A DNA stretch of 64,000 nucleotides. It comes from an uncultured Oscillospiraceae bacterium. GTDB taxonomy: Bacteria; Bacillota; Clostridia; Oscillospirales; Acutalibacteraceae. The stretch is from contig CATXDC010000007.1 of NCBI GenBank assembly GCA_958366985.1, forward strand, positions 1 through 64,000. Direction: 5' to 3'. Under the pieces are notes generated by a model. The model saw only the letters and a program-made list of their open reading frames with translations. It was not told the origin of the DNA and did not search any database. Positions 51,629 to 61,252 of the stretch are shown here, piece after piece (the first letter of the stretch is position 1; the number at the start of each line of letters is the position of its first letter). Position numbers and translations under genes: made by a program.

Positions 51629-53005
51629 ATGATACATCAGTATAAAATGGGCGGATACAATATTGTCCTTGACCCTAACAGCGGCAGCGTCCATTCAGTG
51701 GATGAAGTTGCATACGATATAATCGGAATGTATGAAAGCCACACTCCAGAAGAAATCACAAAGGAAATAGTTGACCGCTACGGCGAAAAAGAAGGAGTTA
51801 CTCCCGAAGATGTAGCCGAGGTTCTGGAAGATATAGAAACTCTCAAAAAAGAGGGAAAACTTTTTTCTGAGGATACATATCAGAATCTTGCAATAGATTT
51901 TAAAAACCGTCCCACAGTTATAAAGGCAATGTGCCTTCATATTGCCCATGACTGCAACCTTGCCTGCAAATACTGCTTTGCAGGAGAGGGCGAATACTGC
52001 GGAGACCGTTCCCTTATGAGCTTTGAAGTGGGAAAGCAGGCTTTTGATTTTCTCATTGCCAACTCAGGCACAAGAAAGAATCTTGAAGTTGACTTTTTCG
52101 GCGGCGAACCCCTTATGAACTTCGAAGTTGTAAAACAGCTTGTAGCTTACGCAAGGGAGCAGGAAAAAATCCACAACAAAAATTTCCGCTTTACACTTAC
52201 CACAAACGGCGTGCTTCTTGACGAAGAGGTTATGGATTTCGCCAACAAAGAGATGTACAACGTGGTTTTAAGCCTTGACGGACGCAAAGAAACCAACGAC
52301 AGAATGAGAGTAAGCCGCAACGGAAAAGGCAGCTATGACCTTATTGTGCCGAAATTCAAAGAGATGGTAAAACGCCGTGGAGATAAGGAATACTACATAA
52401 GAGGTACTTATACCCACTACAACACAGACTTTACAAAAGACATTCTCCACATGGCAGATCTCGGCTTTACAAAGCTTGCAATGGAGCCAGTTGTAGCTTC
52501 TCCCGATGCCCCCTATGCCTTAAAGGAAGAGGATTTACCGATTCTTTTCGACCAGTATGAAAAGCTTGCGGCAGAAATGGTGCGCCGTGAGAAAAACGGA
52601 AAAGGCTTTACTTTCTTCCACTACATGATAGACCTTGAGGGCGGTCCCTGCATTGCAAAGCGAATTGCAGGCTGCGGAGTAGGCACAGAGTATGTTGCAG
52701 TTACTCCCTGGGGAGATTTATATCCCTGCCATCAGTTTGTAGGCGATGAAAATTATCTTCTCGGAAACGTCTTTGACGGCATAACAAATGAAGAAGTACG
52801 AAGCAGATTCAAAATGTGCAACATCTATACACGTCCTCAGTGTAACGACTGCTTTGCAAGACTTTATTGCAGCGGAGGATGCTCAGCAAACGCATACCAT
52901 GCCACCGGCAGCATTGAGGGAATATATGAACTGGGCTGCAAGCTTCACAGAAAACGTGTTGAATGTGCAATAATGATGAAAGTAGCTTTAGCTGAAGAGA
53001 ATTAA
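51629..53005 (+). CDS. scfB: SCIFF radical SAM maturase with SPASM domain
   Basis: 458 residues. N-terminal peptide-recognition domain (about 1-90, starting IHQYKMGGYNIVLDP), radical SAM core with iron-sulfur ligands Cys109, Cys113 and Cys116 in HDCNLACKYCF, SAM-binding FFGGEPLMNF, and a C-terminal SPASM region rich in Cys (GDLYPCHQF, CNIYTRPQCNDCFARLYC, SGGCSANAYH, ELGCKLHRKR) for two auxiliary clusters. It installs thioether crosslinks in the upstream SCIFF peptide. GGAG precedes the ATG. No exporter or peptidase gene follows. Confidence 0.95.
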   Translation: MIHQYKMGGYNIVLDPNSGSVHSVDEVAYDIIGMYESHTPEEITKEIVDRYGEKEGVTPEDVAEVLEDIETLKKEGKLFSEDTYQNLAIDFKNRPTVIKAMCLHIAHDCNLACKYCFAGEGEYCGDRSLMSFEVGKQAFDFLIANSGTRKNLEVDFFGGEPLMNFEVVKQLVAYAREQEKIHNKNFRFTLTTNGVLLDEEVMDFANKEMYNVVLSLDGRKETNDRMRVSRNGKGSYDLIVPKFKEMVKRRGDKEYYIRGTYTHYNTDFTKDILHMADLGFTKLAMEPVVASPDAPYALKEEDLPILFDQYEKLAAEMVRREKNGKGFTFFHYMIDLEGGPCIAKRIAGCGVGTEYVAVTPWGDLYPCHQFVGDENYLLGNVFDGITNEEVRSRFKMCNIYTRPQCNDCFARLYCSGGCSANAYHATGSIEGIYELGCKLHRKRVECAIMMKVALAEEN

Positions 53006-53032
53006 AAACAACCGAATATAAATATACCATAT

Positions 53033-53078
53033 ATAAGCATGTAGAATTGTTAAGTTTTACATGCTTATATTTTTTTTA
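53033..53078 (+). terminator. Terminator of the SCIFF locus
   Basis: 11-bp stem ATAAGCATGTA / TACATGCTTAT with a 14-base loop and a run of eight T. The remaining gap to 53234 is AT-rich with no gene. Confidence 0.75.
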
Positions 53079-53234
53079 CAGCTTATCGCAAATATTTATA
53101 TTTGTAAATAAATCAACAATTTTAAATTTCATATATAGAATTTTAAATCATTTCCAAAATTTATTGTTTTTGTATATAATTACAAATATTAGATTGTTTA
53201 TATTTCTTTTTCTGTCTAAATTATCTGGATTTTA

Positions 53235-53263
53235 TTGACTTTTTATGAAGAAATTGTTAATAT
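53235..53263 (+). promoter_or_regulatory. Promoter of the large surface-protein gene
   Basis: TTGACT (53235-53240), 17-bp spacer, TAATAT (53258-53263). Confidence 0.7.
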
Positions 53264-53311
53264 AAATCCGCGGTATTCAAAACAATCTATGCACGAAAAG
53301 AGGAATGTGAA

Positions 53312-55504
53312 ATGAGCAAATTCAAAAAAATCGTTGCTGTATTGCTTGCTATTGTAATAGTTTGCGGTACACTCACAGTATTTGCCGACAGCGGAAAAGC
53401 ACCTATTGCTGTTTCCCCATCCGGCACATACCAGGCTGAGAAGATATCACATAAAGATGCAGGCCTGGGTGAAGTCGACGGACTTGTAGAATTTGATTCA
53501 GGAGAAAATGACAGAGGCCAGAGCTATTCATGGTCAGCTGTAGGCTATGGTGACTATGTATATGTAGGAACCTGCTATGCAGCTATCTGGAAAACACTTA
53601 AAATCATGTCCCGTACATTCGGGGTAAGTGTTGATATGATCAAAGCTGCCATGAACACTGCTTTTAACGGAACTATGTATTTAGGCGATCCCGAAAACAA
53701 CCCACAGGATCTTGACAGATCTGTTATTGTCAAAATCCATGCAAAAACCGGAGAAACTACAATTATAAAGGAGCCTGCAGAATCATCGGCAGGCGGATAC
53801 CGTGCAGCTACTGTTTTTAACGATAAACTTTACTTTATCGATTCCGGTGTATCTCCCTCTCTTTTGGAAATTGATCCAAAAACCGATGAGAGCAAGACAG
53901 TTTATAAATGCGAAAAGATTACTGATCCTACAATTTCAACAGGTATCAGAGCTATTGCAGCTATCAACGGAAAGCTTGCTATAAGCACAATCAGCCAGAA
54001 CGGCGCTTCTATTGTTGCATCCGCTAACCCCTCAGAGGGTCAGGAATCCTTTAAAACCATCGCAACACAGCAGGATCTCCTCGATTATCCCGCATACCAC
54101 TATACCGACGCTATTTTCGGCGGTTCAATCTGGGATATGATCGCTTTCAACGGAAAGCTTTATATCACAGTTGTAACAGGTAAGGGAAATGTAAAACAGT
54201 CCTTCGCACTTTTCTGCGGTGAGGAACAGGCAGACGGAACATGGAAATATCATCTTCTTGCCGGTGATGAGAAAGACGGAGCTAAATATCCCTTCGGTCT
54301 CGGCGCAGACCGTTCCGGCGCAGGCAACCTTATGGTTTATGACAACCACCTTTATATCGGCGGCTACAACGATCCCATGGTCGCTCTTCCCGCTGCCATT
54401 TCACTTGATTTCGAAGCAATTTACAGCGACCTTTCTTCTCCTGTAAACCTTTGGAGAATGGATGCAGACGAGAACTTTGAAATGGTAATCGGCGAACCTA
54501 ATGAGTACTTCTCAGAAGTTAAAGGTAACATGGGTGCAGGCTTTGATAACAATCTCAACCAGTATGTATGGCGTATGGAAGTTTATAATGATAAACTTTT
54601 CGTAGGTACATTTGATATCGGAAGCCTTGCATATCCCCTTATGCAGTTTACAAACGGCGATCTTCTTAAGCGTACACCTGAAGAGTGGGCTACACAGATT
54701 AAATATCTCAAGGAACTCATCGACCTTATTAAAGACGGCGGACTTCCGCTTCCCTTTACTGCAACAGAGAGCGTAGCTGCACTTTCCGCAGATGTCAACA
54801 GCCTTGAGGATCTCTTCAATAAGGGCGGCATTGATGATCTTGCAAACACACAGAAGCTCTATGAAATTCTCACAAAGCTTAATGATGCTTACGCAAAGAT
54901 AAGCAAATATCTTCCCGAAGAGATTAAGAAATATCTTGATCCGCTCTTTAACCAGGATACTCTCGATAACATCTATTACTTCATCGAGACATGTAAGTAT
55001 CTCAGCAAGGGCGAAAGAGGATTTGACCTTTTCGTAACCGAGGACGGATACAACTTTGAAACTATTACCAGAAACGGTTTCGGCGATCCTTACAACCACG
55101 GCTGCCGTGTATTTGCAGTAACAGATCTCGGTCTTTGCCTTGGTACTGCAAACCCCTTCTATGGCACACAGATGTGGAGAATTGATGACCTTTCAATGAC
55201 CACTGATCCTACCGATCCAACTGATCCTAGTGAAACAACCGATCCTACTGAGACAACTGATCCCACTGAGACAACCGATCCCAGCGAGACAGAGACAACA
55301 GAACCTTCATCTACTGTTGATTCCACAGAGCCCACTGACGATACTGCTTTACCCTCAGAATCTGACACTTCAGATTCTACATCAGGCGATACAGACGGTT
55401 CAGCACAGACTCCCGGTCTTGGTGATACAGGCGTTGGATTCGGAATTGCTCTTCTTGTAACTGCAACAGCAGCAGTTGTTATCACAAGAAAAAAGCGTAA
55501 ATAA
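53312..55504 (+). CDS. Large secreted surface protein with Asp/Pro/Thr-rich stalk
   Basis: 730 residues. Signal peptide (FKKIVAVLLAIVIVCGTLTVFA), then a domain of about 600 residues whose repeating strands (YGDYVYVGTCYAAIW, FNDKLYFIDSG, YDNHLYIGGYND, YNDKLFVGTFD) suggest a beta-propeller, interrupted by a helical insertion (about 440-580). A DPTDP/ETTDPTE repeat stalk (about 632-665) and Ser/Thr linker lead to GLGDTGVG, a membrane helix and KKRK tail, a cell-wall-anchor-like end without a canonical LPXTG. High-expression codon use and strong signals imply an abundant surface protein. Function unknown. Confidence 0.75.
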   Translation: MSKFKKIVAVLLAIVIVCGTLTVFADSGKAPIAVSPSGTYQAEKISHKDAGLGEVDGLVEFDSGENDRGQSYSWSAVGYGDYVYVGTCYAAIWKTLKIMSRTFGVSVDMIKAAMNTAFNGTMYLGDPENNPQDLDRSVIVKIHAKTGETTIIKEPAESSAGGYRAATVFNDKLYFIDSGVSPSLLEIDPKTDESKTVYKCEKITDPTISTGIRAIAAINGKLAISTISQNGASIVASANPSEGQESFKTIATQQDLLDYPAYHYTDAIFGGSIWDMIAFNGKLYITVVTGKGNVKQSFALFCGEEQADGTWKYHLLAGDEKDGAKYPFGLGADRSGAGNLMVYDNHLYIGGYNDPMVALPAAISLDFEAIYSDLSSPVNLWRMDADENFEMVIGEPNEYFSEVKGNMGAGFDNNLNQYVWRMEVYNDKLFVGTFDIGSLAYPLMQFTNGDLLKRTPEEWATQIKYLKELIDLIKDGGLPLPFTATESVAALSADVNSLEDLFNKGGIDDLANTQKLYEILTKLNDAYAKISKYLPEEIKKYLDPLFNQDTLDNIYYFIETCKYLSKGERGFDLFVTEDGYNFETITRNGFGDPYNHGCRVFAVTDLGLCLGTANPFYGTQMWRIDDLSMTTDPTDPTDPSETTDPTETTDPTETTDPSETETTEPSSTVDSTEPTDDTALPSESDTSDSTSGDTDGSAQTPGLGDTGVGFGIALLVTATAAVVITRKKRK

Positions 55505-55534
55505 TTCTTGAAACTGAATCCTCCTAAATGAATT

Positions 55535-55570
55535 AATCCCCGGTATTCAAAAGAATACCGGGGATTTTTC
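55535..55570. terminator. Terminator between convergent genes
   Basis: Perfect 14-bp stem AATCCCCGGTATTC / GAATACCGGGGATT with loop AAAA and T-run, between genes ending at 55504 (plus) and 55595 (minus). Confidence 0.85.
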
Positions 55571-55594
55571 TTATGAAAAATTCAGTTGTAAATT

Positions 55595-56209
55595 TTATCT
55601 TGCAAATCGGCTTTCGTTGTACACTGCTCTTACCTTGTTAAATTCAGCAGTGAAGCACACAAGGACAATCCAGCATATGACTACATAAATAAAAGCAATA
55701 GCTATAAATCCAACGCTTGCATATGTCACATCTCTCAGATATTCAGTTGACAGCTGATTTAACACTAACGCATCATTATAAGTAAGTTTCTTAAAAAACG
55801 GAGATGCTATGGCTGTGACAGTAAACGCTGCCCATCTTTTTTTGAGAACCGATGTTTCTATCTGCACATTTGCCTTTTTCTGATATTCCCTGAGTCCCAA
55901 AATGATAATGTAGAAAATGTAAGCTGTTGTAAGACCCGAAATAAGTCTGAAAGCTCCCGAAAAACTGAAACCATTATATATAGTGTTGGGAAGAAGTTTG
56001 ACCACACCCGCAACAAGGTTATAAAAAATAAGGCAAATTGCCGGTTTAAGAGATTTCTTAAACATAGGTGTAACCACCGAAAGCTCCAGCAAACCGAAAT
56101 AGATAAAAATATAAGCTACAAAATCCGGGAAAATAACAATCGGAATACCGAATAAATTGAGATTTATCTTAACTAAAAGGAATATAAGACCTGCTAATAT
56201 TTTATTCAT
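55595..56209 (-). CDS. Membrane protein paired with an XRE regulator, unknown
   Basis: 204 residues with about five or six hydrophobic helices (ILAGLIFLLVKINLNLFG, FVAYIFIYFGLLELSVV, YIFYIIILGL, ASVGFIAIAFIYVVICWIVL). Overlaps the regulator gene by 8 bases. No enzymatic motifs. Such regulator-membrane protein pairs are common in Firmicutes and usually uncharacterised. Confidence 0.65.
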   Translation of the reverse strand: MNKILAGLIFLLVKINLNLFGIPIVIFPDFVAYIFIYFGLLELSVVTPMFKKSLKPAICLIFYNLVAGVVKLLPNTIYNGFSFSGAFRLISGLTTAYIFYIIILGLREYQKKANVQIETSVLKKRWAAFTVTAIASPFFKKLTYNDALVLNQLSTEYLRDVTYASVGFIAIAFIYVVICWIVLVCFTAEFNKVRAVYNESRFAR

Positions 56210-56813
56210 TCTCAGCGCCTGCCTTTCTGCGTAAAACTACTCCCAATATTATAAGAGCCACTCCCGTTAGAATACCCAGCAAGGCTCCCACAGCGCCCAT
56301 TTGCATGGAATTGTAAAGGATTCCTTCCAGTGATTTATCAAAATCACTATTTTTGTAAAAGTAAGCCGTATTAAAAATAATAGACGCAAGCCCTGCTGTC
56401 TGAGAAAGCACTATACACACTCCGATTATAGAAAGATATCGTTTAATCACCTTAACAATTTCATGGAGGAAATCCATCAGTGAACCTCGCTCAAAACGCT
56501 TTGCGTCATCCTCCGAATCACCGTTTACAGCCAGAACCGCATCACTTATTATCTGCACAGTTTTCTCTTTTACTTCGCAGTCTGCCCCCTCACCGGCAGT
56601 TTTTATTTCATCTTCATCTTTTAAAAGGCTATCCGTTGAAACAGAGAAAATTTTGCTTATAAGTACAATTTTGTCCGTGTCCGGCATAGCTTCGTCACGT
56701 TCCCATTTGGATACGGACTGACGGGAAACTTCCAGCATTTCCGCCAGTTTATCCTGGGAAAGACCTGCGTCACTGCGCAGCTTCAAAAGTTTTTCTCCAA
56801 AGGTCATTTTCAT
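56202..56813 (-). CDS. XRE-family regulator with two C-terminal membrane helices
   Basis: 203 residues. N-terminal helix-turn-helix (LLKLRSDAGLSQDKLAEML, SRQSVSKWERDEAMPDTDK), an acidic linker, and two hydrophobic segments (about 120-145 and 170-192). Membrane-tethered XRE regulators of this type probably sense envelope or membrane signals. GGAGG precedes the ATG. Coupled to the downstream membrane protein. The gap 56814-56982 upstream of it holds no gene. Confidence 0.8.
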   Translation of the reverse strand: MKMTFGEKLLKLRSDAGLSQDKLAEMLEVSRQSVSKWERDEAMPDTDKIVLISKIFSVSTDSLLKDEDEIKTAGEGADCEVKEKTVQIISDAVLAVNGDSEDDAKRFERGSLMDFLHEIVKVIKRYLSIIGVCIVLSQTAGLASIIFNTAYFYKNSDFDKSLEGILYNSMQMGAVGALLGILTGVALIILGVVLRRKAGAENE

Positions 56814-56982
56814 AACCCTCCTCCGTTTTTGTTACCTTCATAATAAGCTATCCTATATTTTTTTACAAGCAACTTATATTGGAATATTTCGCAACCTGAG
56901 GTTGCGAAGCTTATTTTTGTAACACCTTACATATGAGAGCATATTCTCTTGTATATTTTACCGTACAGTCTTACAGATATAA

Positions 56983-57016
56983 AAATACCGCCGATACTTT
57001 TGTATCAGCGGTATTT
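56983..57016 (-). terminator. Terminator of ddh
   Basis: Stem AAATACCGC-GATAC / GTATC-GCGGTATTT with loop TTTT and one mismatch, 26 bases past the ddh stop. Confidence 0.8.
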
Positions 57017-57041
57017 AAAACTATGATTTCTATATTAAGAA

Positions 57042-58031
57042 TTAAAGGCAGGTCTTGCGAAGCTCTTCCCCGCTCTTCATTGAGAGATATGCAGGAGCAA
57101 TATCAAAAACAGTCTTAGCACCTGTTACGCCCTCTTTTGCAAGACGAACTGCTGCTCTTGCATAGGCAACAAGAATACTTGAAGTAAATTCGGGGTTTGA
57201 ACCAAGCTTGAGAGAATACTCAACAATATGCTTTGTTTCTCCGTTTACACCGGTTGCACCGCTGCGGATAACAAATCCGCCGTGAGGAATACCGCTGTGG
57301 TCACGCTTGAGCTCTTCTTCACTTATAAAGTGTACTGTGGTATCGTAGTCTGAAAAATAGTTGGGCATATTCTTGATTTCAGATTCGATTCTCTCTTTAT
57401 CTGCGCCCTCTTCAGCTACAACAAAGCACTCTCTTGTGTGCTTTTCTCTTGTGGTAAGGTCGGGATTTTCACCGTTTCTTACTCTTTCCATTGCGCTCTC
57501 AACGGGAATTGTGTACTGCTTTGCATCCTTTACTCCGTCGATTCTGCGTATTGCATCGGAATGTCCCTGGCTTACGCCCTTGCCCCAGAAAGTATAATCC
57601 TTTCCGTCGGGGAGAATGCAGCTTCCGTAAAGTCTGTTAAGTGAAAACATTCCGGGATCCCAGCCCACAGATATGATTCCAACATTTCCGCCCTTTTTAG
57701 CTGCGGCATCAACATTTGCAAAATGCTCCGGAATTTTAGCATGTGTATCAAAGCTATCAACTACGCAGAAGTTTTCTGCATATTCAGGAGTCTGAACGGG
57801 CAAATCTGTTGCGCTTCCGCCGCAGAGAATAAGGACATCAAGTTCACCTTTCATGCTGTTTATATCCTTAACAGAAAGAACCTTTGCGCTTTCAGTAAGA
57901 ATCTTCAAACTCTCAGGTGCTCTTCTTGTAAAAACAGCCTTAAGTTCCATATCAGGATTCTGTCTTATAGCAAGCTCTACGCCTCTGCCCAGGTTGCCAT
58001 AACCCACAATGCCTACTCTTGTTTTTGTCAT
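57042..58031 (-). CDS. ddh: meso-Diaminopimelate dehydrogenase
   Basis: NADPH-dependent one-step route from tetrahydrodipicolinate to meso-DAP, used for lysine and peptidoglycan. 329 residues. N-terminal Rossmann motif VGIVGYGNLGRGVE, family segments VFTRRAPESL, LILCGGSATDLP, VDSFDTHAKIPEH and SVGWDPGMFSLNR. ATG 58031 chosen because GGGAG lies eight bases upstream. Stand-alone gene divergent from trpB. Confidence 0.95.
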   Translation of the reverse strand: MTKTRVGIVGYGNLGRGVELAIRQNPDMELKAVFTRRAPESLKILTESAKVLSVKDINSMKGELDVLILCGGSATDLPVQTPEYAENFCVVDSFDTHAKIPEHFANVDAAAKKGGNVGIISVGWDPGMFSLNRLYGSCILPDGKDYTFWGKGVSQGHSDAIRRIDGVKDAKQYTIPVESAMERVRNGENPDLTTREKHTRECFVVAEEGADKERIESEIKNMPNYFSDYDTTVHFISEEELKRDHSGIPHGGFVIRSGATGVNGETKHIVEYSLKLGSNPEFTSSILVAYARAAVRLAKEGVTGAKTVFDIAPAYLSMKSGEELRKTCL

Positions 58032-58160
58032 ATCTGTCACTCCCTAAAATCTATTTACGAACATTTTATCATAGTTTTTTTATCAATAAAATAGTAAAAT
58101 TTGCAGAAATAGTCCCCACTAATCCAAAGGATTGTAGGAAAAGAGGAGGTTTTTTCTCTA

Positions 58161-58189
58161 TTGCAAACTTAGACATTATACGATATAAT
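58161..58189 (+). promoter_or_regulatory. Promoter of trpB
   Basis: TTGCAA (58161-58166), 17-bp spacer, TATAAT (58184-58189), 35 bases before the start codon. Confidence 0.75.
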
Positions 58190-58224
58190 AAAATTGAAAA
58201 AATGTCTGCAAAAGGAGTTTTCAC

Positions 58225-59457
58225 ATGAATAAATATAGAGATTTTGATAATTATCTTAAAGAATTCCCGACACCCGACGGCAGATACGGCGAATATGGCG
58301 GACAGTACCTGCCGGACGAGCTTCTCCCCGCTTTTAAGGAAATAGATGAGGCTTATGAGGAAATCTGCCACAGCGCTCAGTTTATCAGCGAGCTTAGAAG
58401 AATTCGCAAGGAGTTCCAGGGCAGACCCACTCCCGTTTACCACTGCGAAAGACTTTCAAGAAAAATCAGCCGCTGCCAGATTTACCTTAAGAGAGAAGAT
58501 CTCAACCATACAGGTGCTCACAAGCTCAACCACTGCATGGGCGAAGGACTTCTGGCTAAATATATGGGCAAAAAGAAGATCATCGCTGAAACCGGCGCAG
58601 GCCAGCACGGCGTTGCCCTTGCTACTGCGGCAGCATATTTCGGACTCGAGTGCGACATCTACATGGGCGAAGTCGACATTGCAAAGCAGCATCCCAACGT
58701 TGTACGCATGAAGATGCTCGGCGCAAGAGTTATTCCCGTAACTCACGGTCTTAAAACCCTTAAAGAAGCAGTTGACGCAGCTTTCGACGCTTATCTGAGA
58801 GAGTATAAGGATGCCATTTACTGCATCGGCTCCGTTGTCGGACCTCATCCCTTCCCGAAAATGGTAAGAGATTTCCAGTCCGTACTGGGATTTGAAGCAA
58901 GAGAGCAGTTCCTCGAAATGACAGGCATTCTCCCCGACGCTGTTACAGCAGCTGTAGGCGGCGGTTCAAACTCCATGGGTATGTTCTCAGCTTTCCTTGC
59001 TGATCCCGTTGAAATTTACGGCGTTGAGCCTCTCGGCAAGGGTCACGGAATCGGTGAGCATGCAGCTTCCATTACATACGGTAAGAAGGGTATTCTTCAC
59101 GGCTTTGAAAGCTATCTGCTCCAGGATGAGAAAGGTGAACCCCTCCCCGTTTACTCTATTGCCAGCGGACTCGATTATCCCGCAGTAGGACCGGAGCACG
59201 CTTATCTCCATGATGTCGGCAGAGTCAAATACACATATGTTGACGACGAAGAGGCAATGAGAGCATTCTTCATGCTCAGCCGCTATGAGGGAATCATCCC
59301 CGCTATTGAAAGCGCTCATGCTCTTGCATATGCAATGAAGTATGCCGAGGAAAAAGGTACAGGTTCAATTCTTGTATGTCTTTCCGGCAGAGGCGATAAG
59401 GATATAGACTATGTATATGAGAAATACGGCTGCGGAGAGAAATTCAACCTCGACTAA
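58225..59457 (+). CDS. trpB: Tryptophan synthase beta chain
   Basis: PLP enzyme joining indole and serine. 410 residues. N-terminal [21 protein letters not shown] Lys100 in [11 protein letters not shown], catalytic Glu in [11 protein letters not shown], phosphate loop VGGGSNSMG and C-terminal SGRGDKD. The usual HKINN is HKLNH here, a mild departure. It stands alone without trpA or other trp genes. It may therefore use free indole from the gut, or pair with a distant trpA. Confidence 0.95.
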   Translation: MNKYRDFDNYLKEFPTPDGRYGEYGGQYLPDELLPAFKEIDEAYEEICHSAQFISELRRIRKEFQGRPTPVYHCERLSRKISRCQIYLKREDLNHTGAHKLNHCMGEGLLAKYMGKKKIIAETGAGQHGVALATAAAYFGLECDIYMGEVDIAKQHPNVVRMKMLGARVIPVTHGLKTLKEAVDAAFDAYLREYKDAIYCIGSVVGPHPFPKMVRDFQSVLGFEAREQFLEMTGILPDAVTAAVGGGSNSMGMFSAFLADPVEIYGVEPLGKGHGIGEHAASITYGKKGILHGFESYLLQDEKGEPLPVYSIASGLDYPAVGPEHAYLHDVGRVKYTYVDDEEAMRAFFMLSRYEGIIPAIESAHALAYAMKYAEEKGTGSILVCLSGRGDKDIDYVYEKYGCGEKFNLD

Positions 59458-59586
59458 TTTTACTCCGAGTATAATTCTTTGATTCAAATATACTAAGAGC
59501 AATTGACTGTGTTTCACAGCGAAAAAATATAAATTATTTAAAAGCTTTTACATAGGCTTTAAAGCCTCACTGTCCCTGATAGCTTT

Positions 59587-59620
59587 ACACCGTATACCTA
59601 AATGGTATGCGGTGTTTTTT
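59587..59620 (+). terminator. Terminator of trpB
   Basis: 12-bp stem ACACCGTATACC / GGTATGCGGTGT with one G-U, loop TAAAT, then TTTTTT. It lies 130 bases past the stop; nothing else is seen between. Confidence 0.8.
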
Positions 59621-59713
59621 ATTTGCATAAATTTACAGTTCCAAAAATTACACCTTTATATACTTTCAAAAATATGCAAAACGCAGAAATCAGCAAATTT
59701 CGATGTTTTGGGT

Positions 59714-59742
59714 TTTACAAATGATTACTCTGGGTTTATAAT
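59714..59742 (+). promoter_or_regulatory. Promoter of the MATE gene
   Basis: TTTACA (59714-59719), 17-bp spacer, TATAAT (59737-59742). Confidence 0.75.
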
Positions 59743-59777
59743 GTGTGATTGGAAAATTAAATAAGGGGGAATGTTCA

Positions 59778-61130
59778 ATGGGAAGAGAACTGACTGAAGG
59801 TAAGCCCGGTAAGGTGCTTGTGAGGTTTTCCATACCTCTTTTTGTCAGCGTAATCTTTCAGCAGCTTTACAACATTGCCGACAGTATGATCGCAGGCGTT
59901 TTTGCCGGTGAGGATGCCCTTTCGGCGGTTGGAGCTTCATACCCCATTACCATGATCTTCATGGCCGTGGCGGTAGGCAGCAGCATAGGCTGTACAGTAG
60001 TTATTTCAAGATTTTTCGGCAGCGGAAGCTACGAAAAGGTTAAAACCGCCTCCTATACAACGCTTATATCAGGCCTTGTACTTTCGGTAGTTTTAACTAT
60101 TGCAGGTTTACTTACTTCTGAGCCTCTTTTGAGAATGCTGAAAACCCCTGACAATATTTTCGAGGACGGAAAGCTTTACCTTAACATCTACGTTTGGGGA
60201 CTCACCTTTCTGTTCATCTACAACCTTGTGACAGGTATATTCACCTCACTTGGTGATTCAAAAACGCCGCTTTACTTTCTCATAGGTTCATCCTTGGGAA
60301 ACATCGTCCTTGACTACATATTTGTAGCATTTTTCTATATGGGCGTTGCAGGCGTTGCGTGGGCAACATTTATAGCACAGGGTATATCATGTATCCTTGC
60401 AGTTATCACACTGTTCTTCCGATTAAAAGGACTTGAGTGTGAAGGAAAAGTTCCGAAGTTTTCCTTTGTGATGCTTAAAAAGATTGCAGCAATTGCAGTT
60501 CCCAGCATATTGCAGCAAAGCTTTGTATCAGTCGGAAACATCTTCATTCAGGGACTTGTAAACGGATTCGGTTCATCGGTTATCGCCGGATATTCGGCAG
60601 CAGTGAAACTCAATACCTTTGCAATCACTTCATTCACCACTCTTGCAAACGGTCTTTCGACCTTTACTTCACAGAATCTCGGCGCAGGAAAACCCGAGCG
60701 TGTTAAAAGCGGATTCCGTGCAGGCTCACTTATGGCACTCATTGTGGCGCTGCCGTTCTTCCTGGTCTTTTTCTTCGGTGCAGAACCGATGATAAACGCC
60801 TTTATAAAAGATGCCAGTGAACAGGCAGTAACTGCCGGAACGGAATTTTTCAGAATAGTTTCACCTTTCTACTTCATCATCTGTATAAAGCTCATGGCGG
60901 ACGGTGTTCTCAGAGGTGCAGGCTCCATGGTCTGCTTTATGATAGCCACATTCTCCGATCTGCTTCTGAGAGTAATACTCGCCTTCGTGTTCGCCTCATT
61001 TATGGGCTCAACAGGTATCTGGACATCATGGCCCGTAGGCTGGACTGTGGCGGCAATCCTTTCCGTTATCTTCTATCTTTCAGGAACATGGAAAAAGAAA
61101 TATCTCAAAGATACAGAACAGGTACAGTAA
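59778..61130 (+). CDS. MATE family efflux transporter
   Basis: 450 residues, twelve membrane helices in two matching halves; each half begins with the family pattern (VRFSIPLFVSVIFQQLYNIADS and AIAVPSILQQSFVSVG). It exports drugs or metabolites by sodium or proton antiport; substrate unknown. ATG 59778 has AGGGGGA upstream; longer in-frame starts lie too near the promoter. Single-gene unit with its own terminator. Confidence 0.9.
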   Translation: MGRELTEGKPGKVLVRFSIPLFVSVIFQQLYNIADSMIAGVFAGEDALSAVGASYPITMIFMAVAVGSSIGCTVVISRFFGSGSYEKVKTASYTTLISGLVLSVVLTIAGLLTSEPLLRMLKTPDNIFEDGKLYLNIYVWGLTFLFIYNLVTGIFTSLGDSKTPLYFLIGSSLGNIVLDYIFVAFFYMGVAGVAWATFIAQGISCILAVITLFFRLKGLECEGKVPKFSFVMLKKIAAIAVPSILQQSFVSVGNIFIQGLVNGFGSSVIAGYSAAVKLNTFAITSFTTLANGLSTFTSQNLGAGKPERVKSGFRAGSLMALIVALPFFLVFFFGAEPMINAFIKDASEQAVTAGTEFFRIVSPFYFIICIKLMADGVLRGAGSMVCFMIATFSDLLLRVILAFVFASFMGSTGIWTSWPVGWTVAAILSVIFYLSGTWKKKYLKDTEQVQ

Positions 61131-61138
61131 AACATATC

Positions 61139-61172
61139 AAAGGAAAGAATCTTCGGATTCTTTCCTTTTTTA
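61139..61172 (+). terminator. Terminator of the MATE gene
   Basis: 13-bp stem AAAGGAAAGAATC / GATTCTTTCCTTT with a stable TTCG tetraloop and T-run. Confidence 0.9.
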
Positions 61173-61252
61173 TTTACCTTTAAAGTGGAAAATTTCTTTA
61201 AGCTGTGTTATATTTGCTTTAACAAATCACCGATAACCGAAAGGAGAAAACA

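Noticed and set aside
55159..55485. Val/Ser-rich minus-strand frame of 108 codons
   Set aside because: It is the antisense reading of the Asp/Pro/Thr repeat stalk of the surface protein.
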